Assembly: GCF_000424065.1 (NCBI RefSeq)
Contig: NZ_AUJE01000029.1
Location: 1-57,970 of the forward strand
Direction: 5' to 3'
DNA from: Selenomonas ruminantium subsp. ruminantium ATCC 12561
GTDB lineage: Bacteria; Bacillota; Negativicutes; Selenomonadales; Selenomonadaceae
DNA length: 57,970 nt
Each line of letters opens with the position of its first letter. Within the stretch, counting starts at the first letter, position 1. Under the pieces are notes generated by a model. That model ran no database searches, was not told where the DNA came from, and saw only the letters and a program-made list of their open reading frames with translations. Shown in pieces: positions 22,198-30,327 of the stretch. A program made the position numbers and the translations under genes.

Positions 22198-25086
22198 ATG
22201 CCAAATTACTATTTTGACCTAAAGACGGATAAACGCCCCAATGGCAAACAGACAAGTGCGCATACGCACTGTGAGTACATCCAGCGCGAGGGGAGATTTG
22301 CCGACTTGGGGCAGGAAGAACTGGAAAGCCTGTCCTATAATAATTTGATTACCGGCAAGTACCCCATAGAGAATTTGCCGGAAAGCGAGTTGCTGCTATA
22401 TAGCAGCCCTTACGGGAAAATCCTTGTAGATAAAACTGGTGTTCGCTTTATGCGCCAATCTACCCTCAGCGAAGAAACCATAGCTATGGGCATAGAGATA
22501 GCCCGGAAAATCTACGGGGACGAACTGGAACTGAAAGGAAGAAGCCGCTTTGTAAGTAAAGCCATGGCCACGGCGGTCAAGCTGGAAGTGCCGGTGACTT
22601 GGAGCGATGAATATCAGAATAAGGTCATGGCCATCATGAAGGAGGATTACGAAAATGGAGAACGAGATTTTAGAGCAGCAGGGGGAAAATACATCCGGAG
22701 AAGAATTGCTGACCCCAGAAAACAGACAGGACGAGGCAGAGGTAAAAGGGATTTCCCAGAGCCTCACGCTAAACTCGATACCCTCGAAGCTTTGGCCCAA
22801 AGAGGATTCAGCTTGCCTAAATTGCCCCAATGCCATATGGTACGCCCAGAAGGAAGAAGCCAGCTGTTACTGTCTCGTGATGAGAATCATCACCTGCTCA
22901 ACAAATGCCGAGAATCCACTGCGCATCTGCGATGGTATAGCCTACGGGCAAGACGAAGAGCAATAGACAAAACCGTAAATGACATCATGGTGAACTTCCA
23001 GAAATGCAATGATGCCGTTTACGCATCCAGCCATGTGCAGTACATCACCCGTGAATCCATTTTCAAGAAAAGAGGCGGCTGCCTCTATACGGCAAATCAC
23101 TTGCCTCGCTGGGCAGAAGGAAACGCCAAGAAGTTCTTTCAGGCGGCAGACCGATATGAGCGAGGTAACGGAGAACGGTATAAGGAAATTGTCTTTTCCT
23201 TGCCCAATGAGTTGGGGCTGGAGGAAAACAAAAAGATTGTGGAGGCATTCGTGCAGAAGCATTTGCAGGATTTCTACTATGCCTACGCCATCCATGATAA
23301 GGTCGGAGCCATGAGCAACGGCGAACGGCAGCCTCATGTTCACATTATGTTTTCGACACGGGAAATAGATGAAGTGGAACGACACCATGAACGTCCACCG
23401 AAACTTTTCTTTAGTCGGGCAAATTCCAAGGCACCAGAAAAAGGCGGCTGCAGAAAATCGTGGAAGTGGATTTCTGCTGACCGCCAGAAGTATCTGTTGA
23501 AGCTTAGGAAGGACTGTGCTCTGATGCAGAATGAGGCATTAGAGCGAAACGGCGTAAATTTGAAGGTTGACCATAGGACACTAAAGGCGCAGCGCGAAGA
23601 GGCATTGGCGAATGGCAACTACTTTTTGGCAGACCTGCTTAATAAAATGCCGGAAAAGTATGTCGGCCCCGTGGAGTTGATGAAAGCCGATAGCCAAGTG
23701 GTGAAGAATCAAAAGTGCCTAAGAGCAGTCAATCACCAGCGGGAAAAAGACCTCATAGCCCGGCTGATGATTCAAGATGGCATTGATAAAGACACCATGG
23801 AGGAAAAATCCCAAGACCTGAAGCAGCGGCAGGATTCAATCTTTGCCTATGAACCAGACATTGAAGATGCGGATGAACGGGCATACTTCACGGAGGAAAA
23901 GCAGAAAATCCAAGAAATGGAGAAGGACATGGTGGCCGTTTACGGCATCACTCTCTGGGCACCTAAGGCGGTGGAAATGGCCTCACTTGATGCCATGACT
24001 ACCGAGGAAAAGGAACTATGGCAGGATTTGAAAAGCTACGGCAGAGAGAAAAAGGAATGGGAAATCCTCAAAAATCGCATGGGTGAGCCGCCGGGGGACG
24101 ATGTGGAAGCCTTGGAAGCATACCTTAAGATTTGCCCGGAAATCGACAAGGAGCTGGACAAGATTAACCTCAAAATCCATCAGGCAGCTGCCGAAATACG
24201 TCCGGTATTCGAGAGGTTGAATCTGCCCCACAACAAGGCCAGTATTTTGAAGCGAGCTGCCTTTTATGTGAATGACAACCGCTTGGCCAAGACTGAAATC
24301 AGGAAATTGCAGCGGAATATGGACAGTAAACTCAAGTCTTTGGACAAGCATATCAAGGACTATTTTGCCGTCCATCAAAAGAACCGGGAGTATTCAGCTG
24401 AGGAAGTGGCCAGCATCCTCAATGCGAATATTGCAAGGCAGGAAACAGCTGAAAAACGGCTGGCCAAAGAGCTTTACCACATGCGAAAACGGGTAATCAG
24501 CTATCCTAGAGCCATCGAAATGGCCAAAAATAACTATGTGAAGGGGGCGTTCAAACAGCTTCGCGCTGATAAACGTGAACTAAAAAAACGGGAAGATAAA
24601 CTCTCCCCGGAAGACCGAAATAGCGCATGGCAGGAAATTGACCGCCGTGAGCAGGAATTAGAAGCACGGTGCAGCACAGCGGTAGGCCGGTCAAAAATAG
24701 AAGCCATAGCAGCAGGCATACTTCGCAAAAATGCGCCAATAGCCAAAGAGTACAATATGTTAAGTGCCAAGCACAGAGCACTCAAAGATTCCATCGTACA
24801 GACAAAATACCAATCTCAGCGAGTTGAGGCAAGGGCACCACTAGAACAGGGCAATAAATTCCGTGTTGCGCCATCTGCCCAATCCTCTAGCAGCGGAGGA
24901 GGTGGTGGCAACTTACCTACGCCATCCCGTGATGCAGACCTCATCAGCAAAGCACTTTCCGGCGGAGCTAAAGAAGCCCAGCTTGTGGCAAGGTCAAAAC
25001 CAGACGAGCCAGACGATTGGATGTGGCTCAGTGAAGCTGAAAAAGATGATTTGCGTAATGATATGGCTACTATTGACAGGTATTAA
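22198..25086 (+). CDS. MobA/MobL-type relaxase
   Basis: I start this 962-residue protein at ATG 22198, preceded by AAGGAGAAG. Two related motifs occur: HTHCEYIQREGRF near residue 22, and SSHVQYITRES near 277 followed by PRWAEGNAKKFFQAADRYER, typical of MobA/MobL relaxases. The metal-binding histidines are in RQPHVHIMFS near 378. Residues 600-960 are long basic coiled coils and a Gly-Ser linker before the tail DLISKALSGGAKEAQ. Relaxases nick oriT, stay on the 5' end by a tyrosine and pilot the strand to the coupling protein. The segment 163-266 is Arg-rich and odd, because another gene overlaps it. A broken copy of the C-terminal third lies at 54839-55904. Confidence 0.82.
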   Translation: MPNYYFDLKTDKRPNGKQTSAHTHCEYIQREGRFADLGQEELESLSYNNLITGKYPIENLPESELLLYSSPYGKILVDKTGVRFMRQSTLSEETIAMGIEIARKIYGDELELKGRSRFVSKAMATAVKLEVPVTWSDEYQNKVMAIMKEDYENGERDFRAAGGKYIRRRIADPRKQTGRGRGKRDFPEPHAKLDTLEALAQRGFSLPKLPQCHMVRPEGRSQLLLSRDENHHLLNKCRESTAHLRWYSLRARRRAIDKTVNDIMVNFQKCNDAVYASSHVQYITRESIFKKRGGCLYTANHLPRWAEGNAKKFFQAADRYERGNGERYKEIVFSLPNELGLEENKKIVEAFVQKHLQDFYYAYAIHDKVGAMSNGERQPHVHIMFSTREIDEVERHHERPPKLFFSRANSKAPEKGGCRKSWKWISADRQKYLLKLRKDCALMQNEALERNGVNLKVDHRTLKAQREEALANGNYFLADLLNKMPEKYVGPVELMKADSQVVKNQKCLRAVNHQREKDLIARLMIQDGIDKDTMEEKSQDLKQRQDSIFAYEPDIEDADERAYFTEEKQKIQEMEKDMVAVYGITLWAPKAVEMASLDAMTTEEKELWQDLKSYGREKKEWEILKNRMGEPPGDDVEALEAYLKICPEIDKELDKINLKIHQAAAEIRPVFERLNLPHNKASILKRAAFYVNDNRLAKTEIRKLQRNMDSKLKSLDKHIKDYFAVHQKNREYSAEEVASILNANIARQETAEKRLAKELYHMRKRVISYPRAIEMAKNNYVKGAFKQLRADKRELKKREDKLSPEDRNSAWQEIDRREQELEARCSTAVGRSKIEAIAAGILRKNAPIAKEYNMLSAKHRALKDSIVQTKYQSQRVEARAPLEQGNKFRVAPSAQSSSSGGGGGNLPTPSRDADLISKALSGGAKEAQLVARSKPDEPDDWMWLSEAEKDDLRNDMATIDRY
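22655..22966 (+). CDS. cysteine-rich small protein nested out of frame in the relaxase gene
   Basis: This 103-residue frame lies wholly inside the relaxase gene. An AAGGAGG ribosome binding site stands 9 nt before its ATG, as good as any in the window. The product has an acidic first half and then ACLNCPNAIWYAQKEEASCY, CYCLVMRIITC and ICDG. This Cys-x2-Cys plus Cys-x-Cys set suggests a bound metal. I have the impression of similar CPNA-W and CYC patterns in small plasmid proteins, but cannot verify it. The relaxase frame over this stretch is Arg-rich and unstructured, which suggests that selection acts on the small protein. Confidence 0.55.
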   Translation: MENEILEQQGENTSGEELLTPENRQDEAEVKGISQSLTLNSIPSKLWPKEDSACLNCPNAIWYAQKEEASCYCLVMRIITCSTNAENPLRICDGIAYGQDEEQ

Positions 25087-25121
25087 TGAAAAGTTTATAT
25101 TTTACCCAAGGTGATGTATAT

Positions 25122-25376
25122 ATGAATTATGATGTAACAGAATACAAAGAAATCTTTAGAGAGGTATTTGCTGGTCTGTTGGCAGATATTGACCGGGAAT
25201 TAGAAAAGCGTGGCATTAGTGATCACGAACATCCGCTGTATGTGTTTCAGTCGAAAATCAATATGATATGGGGAGAACTCCTGAGCGAGAAGTATTCGAC
25301 AATGGAAGATATGCTGAAACTCAAAGGGATTTTTGAGTTTTCACAGGAATATGTGAGAGGGCTGGCAACGTTTTAG
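25122..25376 (+). CDS. small helical protein after the relaxase
   Basis: The 84-residue product (MNYDVTEYKEIFREVFAGLL) is acidic and helical and contains no known motif. The ATG at 25122 follows AAGGTGATG. It lies 35 nt behind the relaxase stop in the same direction and probably belongs to the same transcript. No function can be proposed. Confidence 0.6.
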   Translation: MNYDVTEYKEIFREVFAGLLADIDRELEKRGISDHEHPLYVFQSKINMIWGELLSEKYSTMEDMLKLKGIFEFSQEYVRGLATF

Positions 25377-25460
25377 CATAATCAGCAAGAAGCTTTCACC
25401 CTATTAGGGGGCTTTTCTTATGTAAGAAATGGGAGGCCTTAAAAGAGGTAAAATAATAGA

Positions 25461-25482
25461 GCCGCCTGAAATCTCAAGCGGC
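25461..25482 (-). terminator. terminator of the LysM gene
   Basis: GCCGCCTGA and TCAAGCGGC form a 9-bp stem with one G-T pair and a 4-nt loop. On the minus strand TCTATTATTTT follows. Confidence 0.6.
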
Positions 25483-25490
25483 CCCGCTTC

Positions 25491-25787
25491 TTACTTACTG
25501 ACCTTTTCCCAGTAGTTGATGCGAAGAACGTCGCCCTTCTGCATATCCCTGGTCAAGAGCCAGTCATTGAGCTCCCTGATACCCTCACGGAATTCGTTAA
25601 TATCACGTTTTCCGTAGGTATTCTTCTGTAAGTAGGTTTCGGCAACACTCTGAAGAGTGTCACCTTCTTGAACTTCGTAGGAAACATGGACTACCGTCCA
25701 AGAGCGATGATCTACTTCGGCGGCCTCGCTAACGCTCCCTACACAGACAAACAAAGCCGCCATCAATACGATAACCACTTTCCTCAT
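25491..25787 (-). CDS. secreted LysM-like protein
   Basis: The 98-residue protein has a signal peptide (MRKVVIVLMAALFVCVGSVS, cleavage after SEA) and then a LysM-like fold. YEVQEGDTLQSVAETYL is near residues 37-53, a helical insert follows, and GDVLRINYW closes it. LysM domains bind peptidoglycan, so it probably sits in the envelope. The second half of the LysM is longer than usual, giving a divergent domain. It is a single gene with its own terminator, and a 44-bp palindrome lies just upstream. Confidence 0.75.
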   Translation of the reverse strand: MRKVVIVLMAALFVCVGSVSEAAEVDHRSWTVVHVSYEVQEGDTLQSVAETYLQKNTYGKRDINEFREGIRELNDWLLTRDMQKGDVLRINYWEKVSK

Positions 25788-25825
25788 CTTCTTACCCTCC
25801 TAGGATAACCCAATAATAAAATATG

Positions 25826-25869
25826 TATGATTACTATGAGATAGAATATTCTACCTCATAGTAATCATA
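25826..25869. repeat. 44-bp near-perfect palindrome upstream of the LysM gene
   Basis: TATGATTACTATGAG is followed by ATAGAATATTCTAC and CTCATAGTAATCATA. The whole segment reads the same on both strands except for one pair in the middle part. It lies 39 bp before the LysM start. There is no T run, so an operator or a recombination site is more likely than a terminator. Confidence 0.8.
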
Positions 25870-25968
25870 TCCTTGTTAGTTTGCAATGTCAATAGTTGTT
25901 TAAAAAATATTTTTCATGCAGCAATAGCCTTAACATAGACATTGAACTTAGCATAAAAAGGCAGGGGC

Positions 25969-26121
25969 GGATGTTAATTATTAACATCCTGGGCTGGCGG
26001 TGAAAACGTAGGGGGATGCTGTATAGTGTCAGCGATGGCGTGATGCGGATGTAGTGGAATATTCAGCTGCAAGTAAGAAGGAGATTGGTCGTTGACACGG
26101 AATTGTTAAAAGGGATAAGAA
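25969..26121 (+). promoter_or_regulatory. structured leader and promoter before cobO
   Basis: A perfect 9-bp hairpin (GGATGTTAA-TTA-TTAACATCC, 25969-25989) is followed by GC-rich sequence with further short stems. TTGACA at 26092 and TAAGAA at 26116 (18 bp apart) form a likely promoter 37 bp before the gene. The 25788-26157 stretch has no gene. I do not see the conserved cobalamin riboswitch boxes. Confidence 0.4.
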
Positions 26122-26157
26122 AATATAGGCAGCAGCGCTAATGAGGGGGGCAGCTTA

Positions 26158-26730
26158 ATGCTTCAGGTCTATACAGGAAATGGCAAAGGAAAGACTACAG
26201 CGGCTATTGGACTGGCCATTAGGGCATTAGGGGCTGGCAAGAAAGTCTATGTCATGCAGTTCATGAAAAGCCTTTGCTATAGTGAGCAGAAGGTACTGCA
26301 GGGATTTGCGCCTGAGCTTACATTAAGAACCAGTGGTAAGCCGTTTTTCATTGCAGAAGAAGGAACCTTAAGCAATGAGTTACAGGATAAATATGGGGAT
26401 ACTGTCGTGATATTTCCTAAGGGAAAGCCTCCACAGGACTACATTGAACTTATAAATACAGGTTTTGATGAAGTGAGAAGAGCAGTGTCTTCAGGAAAAT
26501 ATTGGTTGGTAATTCTGGATGAACTCAACGTAGTGCTGCATTTTGGACTGATAGAAAGAAACGTTGTTGAGGAACTGCTGGAAATGGTGCCAAAGCATAC
26601 GGAAATGGTGCTGACCGGAAGAGGAGCTCCTGATTGGCTGATTGAGCGTGCTGACCTTGTGACTGACATGAAGGAAGTTAAGCACTACTATGCAAAAGGT
26701 GTCGAGGCGCGTAAAGGGATTGAGTGCTGA
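26158..26730 (+). CDS. cobO: cob(I)alamin adenosyltransferase, CobO/BtuR family
   Basis: The 190-residue protein has the CobO layout: the P-loop GNGKGKTTAAIGLAIRALG at residues 7-25, VMQFMKS, the Walker B-like strand YWLVILDELNVVLHFG near 116-131, and VLTGRGAPDWLIERADLVTD near 146-165. The enzyme moves the 5'-deoxyadenosyl group of ATP to reduced corrinoids, making coenzyme B12 in the cytoplasm. GGGGGGCAGC precedes the ATG. It heads a run of same-strand genes to 28112. Confidence 0.93.
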   Translation: MLQVYTGNGKGKTTAAIGLAIRALGAGKKVYVMQFMKSLCYSEQKVLQGFAPELTLRTSGKPFFIAEEGTLSNELQDKYGDTVVIFPKGKPPQDYIELINTGFDEVRRAVSSGKYWLVILDELNVVLHFGLIERNVVEELLEMVPKHTEMVLTGRGAPDWLIERADLVTDMKEVKHYYAKGVEARKGIEC

Positions 26731-26777
26731 CAAACGGTCAAGAATAAGTACAGGAGCAGAAATCCTAGGGGGATAAA

Positions 26778-27254
26778 ATGAGCAGATTAAAAGACCTTAG
26801 AAAAGTAGTTGGCGACAAATTGCGTGAGAGCATAACGGATGCAGAAAAGCTGGAAAAGGCCTATGCGCATCTATATGGCGTTTCACTCGCTGCCACGGTG
26901 ATCGCGGAAATGCGTGGTGAGGATTCAGAACTTGCCAGCATGGCTGCTATGTTGCATGACATCGCGGCTTATGTAAGTGGAACTTATGATGACCATGCAC
27001 ATAGAGGCGCAGACCTGGCAAGAGAAATCCTGTTGAGAAATGCCTTGGCAACTCCAAAGGAAATTGATCAGATTTGCTCGGCTATATACCATCATGACGA
27101 CAAACTGCTGAAAGATGAGCCCTTTGATGAAGTACTGAAGGATGCAGATGTCATGCATCATACCTTCAACAATCTGGCAAAACCGGTTAAAGACAAGGAA
27201 CTAGCACGTTATCGGGCACTTAGACAGGAATTTGGGCTGCCAGTACAGGAGTAA
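26778..27254 (+). CDS. HD-domain phosphohydrolase
   Basis: The 158-residue protein has the HD signature: HLYGVSLAATVIAEM near residue 32, MLHDIAAYVSG near 58 with the HD pair, IYHHDDK near 103, and DADVMHH near 122 for the last metal ligand. HD enzymes cut phosphate esters such as nucleotides. The size and arrangement match small YedJ-like HD hydrolases. It has AGGGGG before the ATG and stops 2 nt before the next gene. The substrate is unknown. Confidence 0.8.
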   Translation: MSRLKDLRKVVGDKLRESITDAEKLEKAYAHLYGVSLAATVIAEMRGEDSELASMAAMLHDIAAYVSGTYDDHAHRGADLAREILLRNALATPKEIDQICSAIYHHDDKLLKDEPFDEVLKDADVMHHTFNNLAKPVKDKELARYRALRQEFGLPVQE

Positions 27255-27256
27255 TC

Positions 27257-27577
27257 ATGAACGTATCAAAGCTAAAGCTGGAGATTTTCATACCGGAAAC
27301 ACATCTTTCTAAGCTGCGGCTGGCCTTGCAATCAATCGGGGCAGGGAAGATTGGAAACTATGACAGCTGTCTGGCATACAGCCGCGTGACGGGAACCTGG
27401 CGCCCTTTGAAGGGAAGTCAGCCCTATATTGGAACATGCAATGAAATCAGCGAAGCTCCGGAAATTAAAGTGGAGGTCAACATCCGGAAGGAGGCGCTTC
27501 AGGAGACATTAAACGCAATCCGCGAGGTTCATCCTTATGAAGAGCCGGTAATCAATGTGATCCCGCTGTATACGTAG
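27257..27577 (+). CDS. NIF3/CutA-like PII-fold protein
   Basis: The 106-residue product matches the small insert domain of NIF3/YqfO proteins. It has KLKLEIFIPETHLSKLRLAL, then GKIGNYDSCLAYSRVTGTWR with GSQPYIG, and the end EVHPYEEPVINVIPL. The domain folds like PII/CutA and may bind metal or nucleotides; as a stand-alone protein its role is unknown. It starts 2 nt after the HD gene, so the two are coupled. Confidence 0.8.
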   Translation: MNVSKLKLEIFIPETHLSKLRLALQSIGAGKIGNYDSCLAYSRVTGTWRPLKGSQPYIGTCNEISEAPEIKVEVNIRKEALQETLNAIREVHPYEEPVINVIPLYT

Positions 27578-27608
27578 AGCCCATTACAGATAAGGTGGTG
27601 GAAAATCC

Positions 27609-28112
27609 ATGAGGCTTTTTATCAGCATTCAATTTACGGAACCAATGATAAATGCTTTGGAGGCTTTTCAGTCGCGACTAAAAGCTTCTGGTGTGGAAGG
27701 ATATTTTGCCGTCCGGGAAAATCTGCATTTAACGCTTGCTTTTATCGGAGATTACGGGGCACCAGATGAAGTCATGGATGTTATAGAGACCGTTCCGTTT
27801 GAGCCTATGACCATGAAACTCAACGGTATGGGGAGTTTCGGCGATGTATATTGGGCTGGAATAGAACAGAACACCAGCCTAGATAATTATGTCAGGAGGC
27901 TGCGCAGGGCTCTGGCTGAGCATAAAATTCCCTATGATCGCAAGCGGTTCTTCCCGCATATTACGGTAGTTCGCAAGGCAATCTATCGTGGCAAGACTGT
28001 TTTGCCTCAGGTCGAACCGCCGCAGGGCAAGATGGTTATAGAACACATTTCCTTAATGAGATCAGAACGTGGCAAGCATGGCATGATTTATACGGAGATT
28101 GGAAGGTCATAG
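27609..28112 (+). CDS. thpR: RNA 2',3'-cyclic phosphodiesterase (2'-5' RNA ligase family)
   Basis: This 167-residue 2H phosphoesterase opens MRLFISIQFTEPMINALEAF and carries both H-x-T-x motifs: NLHLTLAFIGDYG near residue 42 and FFPHITVVRKA near 117. Each histidine pair acts on 2',3'-cyclic phosphate ends of RNA. Length and spacing are normal for ThpR. AAGGTGGTGG precedes the ATG, and it follows the NIF3-like gene by 31 nt. Confidence 0.92.
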   Translation: MRLFISIQFTEPMINALEAFQSRLKASGVEGYFAVRENLHLTLAFIGDYGAPDEVMDVIETVPFEPMTMKLNGMGSFGDVYWAGIEQNTSLDNYVRRLRRALAEHKIPYDRKRFFPHITVVRKAIYRGKTVLPQVEPPQGKMVIEHISLMRSERGKHGMIYTEIGRS

Positions 28113-28224
28113 TGGAGAAGTTTTTTAGAAATGACTATGGAAATCTAGGAGCGAAATATCCTCTTATAAATCCCCATATTCCAACGATATAGATAGTAGA
28201 GATAGTTATGTTGGAGGTGATTCC

Positions 28225-28611
28225 ATGGAAATCAAATCGCTGCAGGGAATAACTGCCTGGTTCGACAAAGGGAAGGTAGCTGGCAACAAAGACAATACCT
28301 TGCAAGCCAAAGAAAAGTTCAGTAGCATGCTACGGCAGTTGGAAAACGGGGGAGCCATTACCGACACTGGGGAAAAGCCGGGTGAGGATACCACCACAGT
28401 GACTCGCGTCATGTCCGATGGCTCTGTACTGATTACTGTGTACGAGAAAGATAAGATTGTTTCCCAAACCAAGACACATTCTCCGCAACCGGAGAAAATA
28501 CCTACCATTCTCAGCACAAGAACGGAGCAATCCCTGCCTGATAACTTGGAAGAACAACAGGTCTCTGGCATGGTTGACACTCAGATGTTAAACTTCTTGA
28601 TGCAGAAGTAA
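28225..28611 (+). CDS. hypothetical protein, possibly flagellar-type small protein
   Basis: The 128-residue hydrophilic protein has no clear motif. Residues 55-90 (TRVMSDGSVLITVYEKDKIV) look like a beta hairpin, and the rest is low in structure. GGAGGTGATTCC precedes the ATG. Similar short proteins with MSDGS...V are seen beside motility genes in Negativicutes, but I cannot confirm a relation. A long imperfect palindrome follows at 28633. Confidence 0.6.
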   Translation: MEIKSLQGITAWFDKGKVAGNKDNTLQAKEKFSSMLRQLENGGAITDTGEKPGEDTTTVTRVMSDGSVLITVYEKDKIVSQTKTHSPQPEKIPTILSTRTEQSLPDNLEEQQVSGMVDTQMLNFLMQK

Positions 28612-28632
28612 ATCAACCGAATATAACGCAGG

Positions 28633-28668
28633 GGCTATTGCATAAGTGATATCACTTGAGCAACAGCC
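28633..28668. terminator. long hairpin after 28611
   Basis: GGCTATTGCATAAGTGAT pairs with ATCACTTGAGCAACAGCC over 36 bp with two mismatched pairs. It lies 22 nt behind the stop of the 28225 gene. The T run is weak (CATTTGTGTG), so termination is likely but not certain. Confidence 0.55.
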
Positions 28669-28767
28669 TCATTTGTGTGTGATGGAAACGTTAGCTGAAA
28701 TCTTGACAAATATGAGTTCACCGTATATAAATAATATTGATAATAAAACTCATTGGGGGTATAAAAA

Positions 28768-29136
28768 ATGAATGGTGCTACGTTATTAGTAGGTTTGGCA
28801 TTATTGATCGCTTTAGGCTTTGCGCTGAAAGGCGTTATAAAACATTGGCAGGGTGAAGGTAGCTGCTGTGGTGGTGGTGATATTGCAGCTCTGCCACCCA
28901 AGAAATTGACCGGAACCATCATCGGGGAAAAAGTCATAAAAGTCAAAGGAATGACCTGTGGCCATTGTAAAATCAGGGTGGAAGAAATGCTAAACTCCAT
29001 CGAAGGAGCTGCAGCAGTGGTAAATCTACATCGTAACGAGGCACACTTGTCTATGATTCGAGAGGTTTCAGATGCAGAAATTCGTGAGGCAATGAAAAAT
29101 GGTGATTATGAAATCTTGTCGATTGAGAAAAAATGA
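28768..29136 (+). CDS. membrane-anchored HMA (CopZ-like) metal-binding protein
   Basis: The 122-residue protein starts with a membrane helix (TLLVGLALLIALGFALKGVI) and a Cys-Cys-Gly-Gly-Gly segment like that of FeoB-associated cysteine-rich proteins. An HMA domain (about 55-122) with KGMTCGHCKIRVEEML follows; the C-x2-C binds Cu(I) or a similar soft metal. The fold continues through VVNLHRNEAHLS to the end. It probably collects or hands over metal at the inner membrane face. TGGGGG precedes the ATG. Fusion of the FeoB-associated type to HMA is uncommon. Confidence 0.8.
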   Translation: MNGATLLVGLALLIALGFALKGVIKHWQGEGSCCGGGDIAALPPKKLTGTIIGEKVIKVKGMTCGHCKIRVEEMLNSIEGAAAVVNLHRNEAHLSMIREVSDAEIREAMKNGDYEILSIEKK

Positions 29137-29218
29137 CCATATGTGTGCTGTTGCGAACGTAATATGCGGTGCATCAAGTGATGGCCTTGCTTTCAAGCTA
29201 GCATGAAATACTGATGGC

Positions 29219-29275
29219 GAAAAAAGAGCCAGCCATAAATCAGGAATAAGTCTGATTTATGACTAGCTTTTTTGC
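29219..29275. terminator. bidirectional terminator
   Basis: AAAAAAGAGC, CATAAATCAG and the complementary CTGATTTATG, AGCTTTTTT form a long imperfect stem. It is flanked by A and T runs and lies between the convergent HMA gene and the 29287 gene. Confidence 0.75.
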
Positions 29276-29286
29276 ATATTGGAACA

Positions 29287-29490
29287 TTACTGGATGCCGC
29301 CTCTAAATCGCTCCAATGCCTCTTCTGCTGACATGGTGTGCAGCACATCCTCCAGAGCGGCCAATAACGGGATTACATCCTCATTAGGTGTCTTGGCCTG
29401 TCTGGCAGCCATGACAAAATAGGCATAGAGGATATCGTTGAATCTGCCCGTATTGAAAAGCTGGCAGTCCTGTTGCTCATAATCTTTCAT
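29287..29490 (-). CDS. small hypothetical protein
   Basis: The 67-residue helical protein (LFNTGRFNDILYAYFVMAAR) has no known motif. CAAGGAGC stands about 9 nt before the ATG. It follows a decayed AAA ATPase fragment on the same strand. The pattern of aromatic and acidic residues is that of a small folded protein, not a random frame. No function can be assigned. Confidence 0.55.
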   Translation of the reverse strand: MKDYEQQDCQLFNTGRFNDILYAYFVMAARQAKTPNEDVIPLLAALEDVLHTMSAEEALERFRGGIQ

Positions 29491-29515
29491 GTATCTGTAT
29501 GCTCCTTGTTGTCTG

Positions 29516-29854
29516 TCAAATGAAGGGGGACATATAAATGGGCAATAGGCAGATGTCGTTTTCGGTAAAGGCCTTGTTCTTGAACATTAGTGTGGTGAAA
29601 AGGCCGGTATCGGAGAGGAAAAGCTTGAATTTTGTCAGGTCTTTGTATGAGGCCATATCAGCCGAAGGCTGGCTGGTGTGATAAGCTGCCAAGGCTGTTC
29701 TGGAATCTAGTAGTTCGGCAATGAGATTCAGCGAACTGCCCGGTCTCAGAGCAGGGATGACGTTGGATACGGTATAGCGGGAAGCATTCCTGTTTAGCTG
29801 AGCAGGGATGGCATCGAAGAGGTGGGAAAGGCGGCCTGTTGCCTCTCTTTTATT
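29516..29854 (-). pseudogene. fragment of an AAA_14/DUF4143-type ATPase
   Basis: The minus strand is open from 29854 to a TGA at 29516 but has no start codon. It reads LFDAIPAQLNRNASRYTVSN, LNLIAELLDSRTALAAYH and KFKLFLSDTGLFTTLMF. These are the middle signatures of the DUF4143 part of the AAA_14 ATPases that are common in Negativicutes and Bacteroidetes. The P-loop half and the C-terminal end are missing, so this is a dead remnant. Confidence 0.7.
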
Positions 29855-30327
29855 TATGAGATTTTATCGACGCGGTCAATCCAATTGTAATTGAACCAGA
29901 CGGTGCTTTCGCAGTCCCAGCCGTGAAACGGATGAATATCATCAGCCGGCATATTCAGGATTCGGTCGGATACATGAAACGCATCATATCCTTCATGGAA
30001 ATACCAGGCAAAGTCAATGGAAGGGGGGAGGATGGGAAGTTCCGGTTCGATGGTGCGCAAATCGGAAAGATTGTCAGGTTCAAAGACTTTGAGATTTGTT
30101 TTGGGAATCAGAGTGAAATGATGGATTCCGCAGTGATAGTCATTGTTTGCGCACCATTCCTGCCACGCGGAAAGGAAAGGGGAGTCATTGAGGACGCTGG
30201 AGGTCCAAAGTCCCGCGCTGGGCTTGTTCGGCACAGCCCAGGTGGCAACCCCGTGGATTTTGCGGAACTCGAATTCTTCATTGTCAGTGCTAAAAACTTG
30301 TGGGGGCATTTTGGTGAGAATACTCAT
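29854..30327 (-). CDS. hypothetical protein of the 29.8-31.3 kb pair
   Basis: The 157-residue protein is rich in Trp, His and Asp. Its order, GLWTSSVLN then SAWQEWC, FTLIP, SIDFAWY and WDCESTVWFN, suggests a compact enzyme-like fold. I faintly recall such LWTS...W..WC...DCES proteins in actinobacterial and phage genomes, but know no function. It overlaps the upstream gene by 4 nt (ATGA), so the two are a unit. Confidence 0.65.
   Translation of the reverse strand: MSILTKMPPQVFSTDNEEFEFRKIHGVATWAVPNKPSAGLWTSSVLNDSPFLSAWQEWCANNDYHCGIHHFTLIPKTNLKVFEPDNLSDLRTIEPELPILPPSIDFAWYFHEGYDAFHVSDRILNMPADDIHPFHGWDCESTVWFNYNWIDRVDKIS

Noticed and set aside
25969-26157. Cobalamin riboswitch before cobO
   Set aside because: A hairpin-rich leader exists, but I do not see the conserved B12 box or the other core elements in order.
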